This document shows, piece by piece, positions 29,138-34,467 of a stretch of DNA of 34,467 nt. This stretch comes from a virus. The notes beneath the pieces are model-generated. The model searched no databases and was not told where the DNA came from. It worked only from the letters and a program-made list of their open reading frames with translations. Each line of letters begins with the position of its first letter. Position 1 is the stretch's first letter. The position numbers were made by a program, and so were the translations under genes. The stretch covers positions 1 to 34,467 of the IMG/VR virus record IMGVR_UViG_3300021197_000128. One strand, given 5' to 3'.

Positions 29138-30085
29138 ATGGCGTTTACATCAACACCTAGCTTTGCATCAAGATTTAATTATCTGTGGCACTCAAACCCT
29201 AAATCAAAACTAAAATGCAAAGCCTTATTTGACAAAGTTCATGTAAGGCCAATGGTGTCTGATGCCTGGGATATTTACAAAGACACATCTATTAGCCAGC
29301 ACTTGCGAGATAAAGCCTGGACAGTAATAGAAAAATTTGAATCTAAATTAAATGGACAAGATAACGCTGCAATGGCTGGTGGGCGCACAGTTCAAGAAGC
29401 AGCTGATGCTATACTGATAGATAACATAGATCCTGGAGAAGCTATTGAGCAAGCTATACAAAGCTATAATAAATTTAAAGCTCGCACCTGGGATGATGGA
29501 ACAGATGCTAATAAAAAGATTAAGTATGTAGATGAAATAGAAGCCGTAACTAAAAATGCCGTTGCTGGCTTACAAGAAGCCATGCAAAGAGATAATCAGA
29601 TTGTCGGTGAAATAGAATACATAAAAAACTTAGCTGGTTGTGAGCTACCACATAACACAAGACCAGATTATAATAGGCGTGGAGATCTGAAAACTAAATG
29701 GTCCAGGATAAGTAAAACATCTAAGTCTGGTTTTGCAGCTGCAAGCTTACCTAAAACATTAACTGGTCCTTTTGAACAAGCAGCTTTGTACCAGGTAGCT
29801 GGATTCTGGGCGTGTAATGGCGGCCTACCGCCCTTCCTTATATATGCTAATGCTTCAGACTATAAAATCTTTGACCAGGATAACACACCAGAATTACAAG
29901 ATGATTACTTAGCCGACATAGTACAAACAATCACCAGATCACATAAAGCTACAGAAGAATTACTGAAGGTAGCCAAAGACAAAGATCATTTATTTAAATT
30001 AATAGAACCAGACTTTACGAATATCTGCTGGTCTGAACCACCAGTAATTATTGATGAAGCAAAAAAACTATGGGGGATCAAGTGA
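29138..30085 (+). CDS. PD-(D/E)XK exonuclease of the recombination module
   Basis: 315 residues. GGRTVQEAADAIL (81-93) looks like the first helix motif of RecB/Cas4-type nucleases; RRGDLKTKW (180-188) gives D183 and K185 of the D..(D/E)xK centre, and GPFEQAALYQVAGFW (about 213-227) the Q-x(n)-Y motif. Together with the annealing protein encoded next this makes a two-part recombinase, like lambda Exo/Beta or RecE/RecT. The start is controlled by an 11-bp hairpin over the ribosome site. Nuclease assignment is from motifs only; substrate and polarity are not known. Confidence 0.75.
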   Translation: MAFTSTPSFASRFNYLWHSNPKSKLKCKALFDKVHVRPMVSDAWDIYKDTSISQHLRDKAWTVIEKFESKLNGQDNAAMAGGRTVQEAADAILIDNIDPGEAIEQAIQSYNKFKARTWDDGTDANKKIKYVDEIEAVTKNAVAGLQEAMQRDNQIVGEIEYIKNLAGCELPHNTRPDYNRRGDLKTKWSRISKTSKSGFAAASLPKTLTGPFEQAALYQVAGFWACNGGLPPFLIYANASDYKIFDQDNTPELQDDYLADIVQTITRSHKATEELLKVAKDKDHLFKLIEPDFTNICWSEPPVIIDEAKKLWGIK

Positions 30086-30192
30086 AAGATCCCTGGTTGT
30101 GGATAAGTGAGTTTATTGGCGCTGTAACTATATTCGCATTTTTTTATTTTTTGATTTGGATTTTAGCCATTTTATTTCCAGGAGCTATGTAG
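30082..30192 (+). CDS. 36-residue single-pass membrane peptide, GTG start
   Basis: GTG at 30082 overlaps the nuclease stop (GTGA), with GGGGGA four bases upstream; the stop TAG is immediately followed by the ATG of the next gene. The peptide has a short polar start (KDPWLWISE) and one hydrophobic helix of about 22 residues (IGAVTIFAFFYFLIWILAI). Exact fit between two genes and a good ribosome site support it. Function unknown; a membrane effector is possible. Confidence 0.6.
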   Translation: MKDPWLWISEFIGAVTIFAFFYFLIWILAILFPGAM

Positions 30193-30528
30193 ATGCAAGA
30201 TATATTACAAACACCACCAAACATACATAAACACGCCAGGGAAACTGAACAACTAGCCTTGGAGTTTATACTTCCCAAAGTAAAAAAAATGCGCCTGGCA
30301 GTTCTTAAATCGATAGCAAGCGCTGGCTGGACTAGAGGTAAAACTGGATCTGAAGTTGTTAAGGATATTGACGGCTACATTGTATCAGTAAGGCCCAGGA
30401 TCACAGAACTAAATGAGTATGGATTAATTATACCAGGTGAAAAAAGAAAGAACGCTAGAGGATCTTATGAGCTGTCCTGGTTGATAACAAGTAAAGGCAA
30501 ACAAGTTGCGGAGTTGAATGATGAGTGA
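30193..30528 (+). CDS. Winged-helix DNA-binding protein
   Basis: 111 residues. After a helical N-terminus, residues 34-105 form a winged helix: VLKSIASAGWTRGKTGSEVVKDI (helices 1-2), VRPRITELNEYGLI (recognition helix), then the wing GEKRKNARGSYELSWLITSKGKQ. Typical of phage proteins annotated as MarR-like or 'winged helix'. It may regulate the operon or assist replication. AGGAG lies eight bases before the ATG. Overlaps the next gene by 11 bases. Confidence 0.75.
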   Translation: MQDILQTPPNIHKHARETEQLALEFILPKVKKMRLAVLKSIASAGWTRGKTGSEVVKDIDGYIVSVRPRITELNEYGLIIPGEKRKNARGSYELSWLITSKGKQVAELNDE

Positions 30529-31261
30529 ACTAAAAGATGTAATGGCTGCGGTCAATGACATAAATCAATTACATGGCGTTACACAAAAAGGCGGCAAAAA
30601 ATACACAGAAGTTTCTAAAAGAGTAGAAGCGTTTAGAACACATTTTGGACTAAAATATGGAATCACAACAAATATAATAGTTGATGATGGCATAAGAGTT
30701 TTAATTAAAGCGCAAGTTTATGACCTGGCTAATACAACAATACCAGTTGGCGAAGGATATGCTGAAGAATTAAGAGGTGTAGGACATTTTGCAAAAGGCG
30801 ATAAACGAAATGTTAATACTGGCGCTGCTATAGAAAACTGTGAAACATCTGCAATAGGTAGAGCATTAGCAAGCCTTGGTTTGCATGGTGGTCAATATGC
30901 TTCAGTTGATGAAATTCAAAAGGTTAATAGAAATAATGAAATTATAGAACAAAACAAAGAAACGCCCAAAGAAGAAAAAAAATTAACCCTAGATGAAACA
31001 ATAAAGAAAACTGAACAAGACAGAAAAGATATAGCTAATGGTAAATATCCGCCAGCAACAGAAACAAAAAGCCAAGCTGATTGGGAAAAAATACACGCTA
31101 CTTATATGAAAAACATAAGTACATTTCCATCACAAAGTATGTGTCATTTTTGGTTTAACAAACAAAAAGATATTTTAAAAGATATGAAAACTGCTGTGCC
31201 TAGAATGTATGGCGAAATTGAAGAACATTACACTAAAAAACTAAACTCATTACAACCATAG
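30518..31261 (+). CDS. Erf/Rad52-like single-strand annealing protein
   Basis: 247 residues. The N-terminal domain (about 1-125) has GKKYTEVSKRVEAFRTHFG, VLIKAQVYDLANTTIPVGEGYAEE and ENCETSAIGRALASLGLHGG with YASVDEIQ, the pattern of Erf-type and Rad52-like phage annealing proteins. The C-terminal half is charged and helical, ending in a likely protein-interaction region. Paired with the upstream nuclease. A second ATG at 30521 has better spacing to GGAG (7 bases) than 30518 and may be the true start. Confidence 0.8.
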   Translation: MMSELKDVMAAVNDINQLHGVTQKGGKKYTEVSKRVEAFRTHFGLKYGITTNIIVDDGIRVLIKAQVYDLANTTIPVGEGYAEELRGVGHFAKGDKRNVNTGAAIENCETSAIGRALASLGLHGGQYASVDEIQKVNRNNEIIEQNKETPKEEKKLTLDETIKKTEQDRKDIANGKYPPATETKSQADWEKIHATYMKNISTFPSQSMCHFWFNKQKDILKDMKTAVPRMYGEIEEHYTKKLNSLQP

Positions 31262-31270
31262 GAGCAAAGC

Positions 31271-31615
31271 ATGGGAAACTCACCACAATTTTCTAATACT
31301 AATATAAAATTTCAAAGAGCATTGTCTGCAAGTGAAGATAACCCTGGTCAAAAAGTAAAGATAAGTGTTTGGCTAAACTTTGATAATGGCTGGGATGAAG
31401 AAGCAAAACGCCCTTTTCCACCTACAGAAAAACAACAACAAAGTATTGAAGATATACATAGGCAGATAAAAGACCTGGGAATGGAGCTGTCGTTGCAGCT
31501 GCAAGACTTTGATAGCAAAATGAATATAGCTAGAGCTAGAGTCTTTTGTAATGATTTACGATACGACACAAGCCATGCAAACAATGGAGAAGTAAATGGT
31601 TTTGACGATTTATAA
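31271..31615 (+). CDS. Possible single-strand DNA-binding-like protein
   Basis: 114 residues, follows the annealing protein with AGGAG six bases before the ATG. It has strand-like segments (NIKFQRALSA, KVKISVWLNF, MNIARARVFCNDLRYD), a helix (EKQQQSIEDIHRQIKDLG) and an acidic/hydrophobic C-terminal tip (NGFDDL), reminiscent of SSB tails that recruit partners. No OB-fold family was recognised with confidence; the SSB idea comes from the tip and neighbours. Confidence 0.5.
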   Translation: MGNSPQFSNTNIKFQRALSASEDNPGQKVKISVWLNFDNGWDEEAKRPFPPTEKQQQSIEDIHRQIKDLGMELSLQLQDFDSKMNIARARVFCNDLRYDTSHANNGEVNGFDDL

Positions 31616-31853
31616 TAAAGCTTTATTCAGTATGCACGAAGCATCCATAATATTGTTTGGACCATGTTCGACAAGAAGCACACAGTACAATAGAACAAGA
31701 CGAATGTGTAATAATGGAGCTTTAGATTATATTGTTGATGGTGATAAAAAATATATCAAAAGAAAAACATTAGAAGATTTAATGGGATCTGAAGCATTAA
31801 ATGAAGCTCTACAAAATTTAGATAATGTAGTAGAGCTTCATCCTGGTAATTAG
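31596..31853 (+). CDS. Excisionase-like HTH protein
   Basis: 85 residues. The core (about 13-65) reads ASIILFGPCSTRSTQYNRTRRMCNNG, then IVDGDKKYIKRKTLEDLMG, like excisionase/MerR-type winged helices (helix, short turn, YI-R wing). Its end overlaps the convergent integrase gene by four bases, the right place for Xis. Start at 31596 is preferred because GGAG stands 6 bases upstream; the internal ATG at 31632 lacks a ribosome site. Probably promotes prophage excision. Confidence 0.65.
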   Translation: MVLTIYNKALFSMHEASIILFGPCSTRSTQYNRTRRMCNNGALDYIVDGDKKYIKRKTLEDLMGSEALNEALQNLDNVVELHPGN

Positions 31854-33073
31854 AAGTTAATACTATTCATGTCATCATGCAGTTTTTGTTTCTTAGCTAA
31901 GTCTGTAAGCCAATGGCCATAAACTTTTTGAGTAATATCTATACTGCTATGGCCCATGAGGTTTGATACTGTCCAAACATCATCATAATATTCAAGACAT
32001 TTACTAGCATAATAATGTCTAAGGTCATGCCATCTCATATGCTTTTCACTAATCTTAGAAACAACCTTTTGTAACTGCTCTTTCCAATGGCTTCTACCAA
32101 CCATAGTATTGTATTTAGTTCCAAAAACAAAGTGTGATCCGTCTGGTCTGCCTTTTTTAATATACAGCTCTTGCAGCTCCCTAATCAAATCACCACGAAT
32201 AGGCACAGTTCTATTAGATGTATCAGTTTTAACTTTACCAACACTATTCTTTACGACTTCATTATTTATAACAACTTTTAACTTAGCGCTTTTAGAAACT
32301 AAAACTTCAAATGTTTTAAAATTAATTTTATCCCAGGTTAAAGCTCGTTGTTCTCCAGATCTTAGACCAGTTCTGCAAGCAAACTTATAAGCAAGCTTCA
32401 TAGATTTAGGTAAATTTTGCTCAATCTCATGTATAAAATCAGTAGATAACTTTTCTAAAGGCATATCGTCATCAATAACTGGCTTCTTAAATTCAGCATC
32501 AAGCATAGGATTTTGAGCTAAACAGTTTCTACTTTTACCAAAAGCTAAAAGCTTATTCAGACATGATCTCATTTCTTTTACAGTCTTATAGCTTCTCTTA
32601 CCCCTTCTGCCGCTATTAAATAATGTAGGTAGTATGTAAGTTTCACAATGCTCAACAGTAAGATCCCTGGGCCTTAGTTCGCCAACAGATTTACCGCCAA
32701 CTTTAATTGCTAACATAGTGTCAAACTGATATTTGTATTTATCGAAATAGTCTGGCAGCGGTTTGCCACCTTTCATGTTTTTATATTCTCTATAATAAAA
32801 TGTTCTAAGAGGATCATTGTTTTTTATTCTTTGATCCCATTCATACATCATATCTTCATCTGGAAAATCACCAAGTAAATCTTTGATACTCCAGTTATCT
32901 GAGTCCTCTACTTTTTGCTTTTCTAACTTTGCAAAACTTTCAAGTTCTTTTTTAGCCTGGCTAAATGTTTCATAAAATTTAGTGCCACCACCGAAAGAAC
33001 GTAGATCTAAACGCCATGAATTTATTTTTAAACTTAACTTTTTTTTGTCTTGTTTTATATATTTCTGAATCAT
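31850..33073 (-). CDS. int: Tyrosine-type integrase
   Basis: 407 residues. The catalytic domain shows RTGLRSGEQRAL (R238), the beta-hairpin lysine VKTDTSNRTVPI (about K282), HDLRH (H349, R352), MGHSS (H375) and the nucleophile in VYGHW (Y385). The N-terminal 80 residues are a basic arm-binding-type domain followed by a SAM-like core-binding domain. It recombines the attP-like site upstream with a host tRNA gene. AAGGAG seven bases before the ATG. The promoter overlaps an operator-like inverted repeat. Confidence 0.95.
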   Translation of the reverse strand: MIQKYIKQDKKKLSLKINSWRLDLRSFGGGTKFYETFSQAKKELESFAKLEKQKVEDSDNWSIKDLLGDFPDEDMMYEWDQRIKNNDPLRTFYYREYKNMKGGKPLPDYFDKYKYQFDTMLAIKVGGKSVGELRPRDLTVEHCETYILPTLFNSGRRGKRSYKTVKEMRSCLNKLLAFGKSRNCLAQNPMLDAEFKKPVIDDDMPLEKLSTDFIHEIEQNLPKSMKLAYKFACRTGLRSGEQRALTWDKINFKTFEVLVSKSAKLKVVINNEVVKNSVGKVKTDTSNRTVPIRGDLIRELQELYIKKGRPDGSHFVFGTKYNTMVGRSHWKEQLQKVVSKISEKHMRWHDLRHYYASKCLEYYDDVWTVSNLMGHSSIDITQKVYGHWLTDLAKKQKLHDDMNSINF

Positions 33074-33096
33074 TAACTTACTCCTTATACATTATT

Positions 33097-33126
33097 TATA
33101 TAATGAGCTTGACGTAAATAGTCAAG
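33097..33126 (-). promoter_or_regulatory. Integrase promoter with operator-like inverted repeat
   Basis: On the minus strand TTGACT (33125-33120), a 17-base spacer and TATATA (33102-33097) form a good sigma-70 promoter about 24 bases upstream of the int ATG. The -35 box lies inside the inverted repeat CTTGACTATTTACGTCAAG (33126-33108, perfect 6-bp arms), so a bound regulator would shut integrase off. Confidence 0.7.
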
Positions 33127-33140
33127 TGGCTTGCAGATTT

Positions 33141-33162
33141 AGAAACAAATAAAACTCGTAGG
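33141..33162 (+). repeat. Integrase arm-type site candidate, copy 1
   Basis: A 22-bp sequence beginning AGAAACAAAT and ending ACTCGTAGG. It matches the copy at 33389-33410 in 20 of 22 bases, in the same orientation; the two flank the tRNA-like core. Arm-type binding sites for the integrase N-terminal domain are arranged this way. Confidence 0.6.
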
Positions 33163-33239
33163 TATTTACAAGTTTCGTTTCTGGCTTGTTTCTGAAAACC
33201 AAAAAACTAAGAACTATCTAACAATATCAATGAGTTAAG

Positions 33240-33263
33240 TGGTGATCCCTACGAGATTCGAAT
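33240..33263 (-). other. attP core: 3' end of a tRNA gene
   Basis: On the minus strand the sequence reads as the last part of a tRNA: T-loop TTCGAAT, T-stem 3' arm CTCGT, acceptor 3' arm AGGGATC, discriminator A, CCA. The bases 5' of the T-loop do not pair with the T-stem arm and no other tRNA arms follow, so it is only the tRNA end carried by the phage to restore the host gene on integration. The isotype cannot be told from this part. Confidence 0.75.
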
Positions 33264-33388
33264 CCCTATGAAATGATCTACCAGTGTCGTTGAGTATTGC
33301 TAACTGTTGCTCACATTAAGATTATAAACAATGAACAACATATGTCAACACTCGTAAACAGTTGTGGTTGTTTCTGGGATTGTTTCTG

Positions 33389-33410
33389 AGAAACAAAATA
33401 TACTCGTAGG
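33389..33410 (+). repeat. Integrase arm-type site candidate, copy 2
   Basis: The second copy of the 22-bp direct repeat (20/22 identical to 33141-33162), 126 bases beyond the core on the other side. GTTTCTG motifs cluster just before it (33368-33390). Apart from these the interval 33270-33500 holds no gene; a 6-bp inverted repeat AATCGC/GCGATT lies near 33462-33477. Confidence 0.6.
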
Positions 33411-33503
33411 GCGTGTTTTGGTGGGATCGTTTAAATGTGGGGAAACGTCATAATCGCATATATGTTAATGGCGATTTAAGAGTCATACAGAAGCGAAAAC
33501 AAT

Positions 33504-33530
33504 TCTAGGTTAAATCATACCTAGACTTTT
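33504..33530. terminator. Bidirectional terminator at the end of the late operon
   Basis: A perfect 7-bp stem TCTAGGT/ACCTAGA (33504-33510 and 33519-33525, 8-base loop). On the plus strand it is followed by CTTTTTTC; on the minus strand by ATTGTTTTC. The stop codon of the last late gene lies in the stem. It separates the late operon from the att-int region. Confidence 0.65.
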
Positions 33531-33664
33531 TTCTTTTTCTTAGGAAACCCAGCTTTCATGTTCGCATAAGCCTTAGAACTGATGGTACTTTTCTTTTTAC
33601 TGCGAGAAATACCTTTCTTTTTTCTTGCATTTATATTTGCATATAGTCCAGGTTTTTTAGCCAT
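33521..33664 (-). CDS. Small basic protein, 47 residues
   Basis: 47 residues, one third Lys or Arg: AKKPGLYANINARKKKGISR ... AYANMKAGFPKKKKK. Proteins starting MAKKxGLYANIxAKRKR are familiar from marine phages and have no known function. TAATG overlap with the preceding small basic protein gene supports it. Last gene of the late operon; its stop lies in the terminator stem. DNA or RNA binding is likely from charge. Confidence 0.65.
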   Translation of the reverse strand: MAKKPGLYANINARKKKGISRSKKKSTISSKAYANMKAGFPKKKKKV

Positions 33665-33819
33665 TATACCATCCTCTTTTTTTTCTTCATTACCTTTTTA
33701 GCTGTAGTAGAATTACGTAATTTCTTAAAATCTGGTTTATCAATCTTGTTTTTATTACCAGCCATACCAGCAATCTTTTTTTGCTTTGGTGATAATTTCT
33801 TTCCATACATTCCAGCCAT
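33664..33819 (-). CDS. Small basic protein, 51 residues
   Basis: 51 residues, strongly basic: AGMYGKKLSPKQKKIAGMAGN, then KKLRNSTTAKKVMKKKKR. It lies between two other basic protein genes in the same orientation; its start is two bases after the previous stop (33822) with an AAAAGGAC-type site upstream. Function unknown; possible DNA-packaged basic protein. Confidence 0.6.
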   Translation of the reverse strand: MAGMYGKKLSPKQKKIAGMAGNKNKIDKPDFKKLRNSTTAKKVMKKKKRMV

Positions 33820-33821
33820 AC

Positions 33822-34079
33822 TTATGTCCTTTTCTTGTTTTTGTTTGCAAAGTTTTTAGCTGCGGCCACAGATCCAAATCCCCATTTCTTTAATGCCAAA
33901 GCTTTCCTAGTTGGTCTGCCTTTAGCATCTTTCATAGGACCTTTCATTCCAGCGAACCTTGCAGCAAAAGATATTCGCCTTGGATTTGTTCCTTTATTAA
34001 CTGGAGCTTTCACACCAAAGTGTTTCCTTCCAGCAGCATTTAATCCACCTTTTGGATTTTGATATTTTTTAAGAGTCAT
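33822..34079 (-). CDS. DUF6321-like basic protein
   Basis: 85 residues from the ATG at 34079 (a TTG at 34082 is also in frame). PKGGLNAAGRKHFGVKAPVNKG, RRISFAARFAGMKGPMKDAKGRPTRKALALKKWGF: this is the form of a small basic protein family (DUF6321 as I recall) widespread in marine T4-like and T7-like phages. Function unknown. It overlaps the end of the M15 peptidase gene, so it belongs to the late operon. Confidence 0.7.
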   Translation of the reverse strand: MTLKKYQNPKGGLNAAGRKHFGVKAPVNKGTNPRRISFAARFAGMKGPMKDAKGRPTRKALALKKWGFGSVAAAKNFANKNKKRT

Positions 34080-34467
34080 CAATCAAGCCTTTGCGATAAC
34101 CATTTTTTCTATCGAATGTAAGTAATTCACCTCTAGGATCATCAGCTATAGAACAATGCACCCAGCCACTATTACCGCCAGTAAAACACTCAAGGATCAG
34201 CTGATCGTATTCCAGGTTATCTTTTATGTAATGACAAAGATCCCAGTTAGATATACCAGGAACTTCAAAGTCTGCTGCCTGGCCTTTGCAATGCTGGCTT
34301 TTCTTAGAGCTACCTATAGCAATAGATAATTCTGGACAACGATAACCAGAACTAACAGTAAAAGGTATTTTGTAATGATCTCTTACTGGTTGCAAAATCT
34401 TTTCAGCCAGGATCTTCATGTTATAAATTTCATCTGCACCAGGATTATTATTTATATCTCGGCGTTC
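34069..34467 (-). CDS. M15 family zinc peptidase (endolysin), main part; continues at position 54-1
   Basis: Peptidoglycan-cleaving endopeptidase of the D-Ala-D-Ala carboxypeptidase-like M15_3 family, expected to cut the cell wall at lysis once the holin opens the membrane. Numbering on the joined 150-residue protein: the zinc motif SQHCKGQAAD gives H77 and D84, and GWVH gives the third ligand H122; SSGYRCPEL is the usual preceding segment. The frame is open up to the window edge, so an internal ATG at 34419 is not the start; the real N-terminus is on the other end of the window. The stop overlaps the start of the next late gene (34079). Family assignment is confident; the exact bond cut is not known. 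Confidence 0.9.
   Translation of the reverse strand, partial: ERRDINNNPGADEIYNMKILAEKILQPVRDHYKIPFTVSSGYRCPELSIAIGSSKKSQHCKGQAADFEVPGISNWDLCHYIKDNLEYDQLILECFTGGNSGWVHCSIADDPRGELLTFDRKNGYRKGLIDDS

Noticed and set aside
33240-33320. A complete tRNA gene
   Set aside because: Only the T-loop, one T-stem arm, acceptor arm and CCA fit; the opposite T-stem arm, anticodon arm and D-arm are missing.
1-34467. Direct terminal repeats of a linear T7-like genome
   Set aside because: The first and last bases do not match; the ends instead join inside a gene.

Overview
The window looks like the complete genome of a temperate, T7-like (podovirus-type) tailed phage of an AT-rich, probably marine bacterium. 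Head, connector, tail tube, internal (ejection) proteins and tail fibre follow the T7 order. No phage RNA polymerase, DNA polymerase, helicase or primase is recognisable, and there is an integrase with an attP-like site, so the lifestyle is temperate. The marine assignment is an inference from small protein types familiar from marine phages. The two ends of the window join into one intact reading frame (an M15 peptidase whose N-terminus lies at positions 1-54 and whose remainder runs from 34467 to 34069), so the sequence is very probably a closed circle that was cut inside this gene.

Layout. On the minus strand a long late operon runs from terS (25911) leftwards through terL, two proteins sharing a C-terminal tail motif with an HlyC-type acyltransferase encoded between them, portal, a Bbp19-like protein, scaffold, major capsid protein, a decoration-like protein, a terminator, tail tube A and B, GNAT-like gp13, gp14-like, two or three large internal/ejected proteins, tail fibre, a second fibre, small membrane proteins, holin, the M15 endopeptidase (across the junction) and three small basic proteins, ending at a bidirectional terminator near 33510. 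Between that terminator and the minus-strand integrase (33073-31850) lies an attP region: a tRNA 3'-end core (33240-33263) flanked by two direct 22-bp repeats.

The control region is around 28.1-28.4 kb: a small Cro-like HTH protein (minus) and a larger HTH repressor-like protein (plus) diverge across a TGACG-N5-CGTCA operator. A leftward early operon (28135-26373) carries the HTH protein, a VRR-NUC nuclease, a 53-residue protein, DUF6378-like and DUF6362-like proteins and a protein whose gene contains 18-bp-spaced palindromic iterons beside an AT-rich tract (possible origin). A rightward operon (29138-31853) carries a PD-(D/E)XK nuclease, a membrane peptide, a winged-helix protein, an Erf/Rad52-like annealing protein, a possible SSB-like protein and an excisionase-like protein that converges on the integrase. 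A strong terminator sits in the terS leader, suggesting that late expression depends on antitermination or a dedicated activator.

Most notable points: the HlyC-like lysine acyltransferase with two candidate partner proteins; the circular closure; the att region; operator copies at three or four promoters; the iteron cluster; and a strong excess of CCWGG pentamers achieved partly through codon choice. All functional calls rest on reading the sequence and remembered family features; no searches were run.
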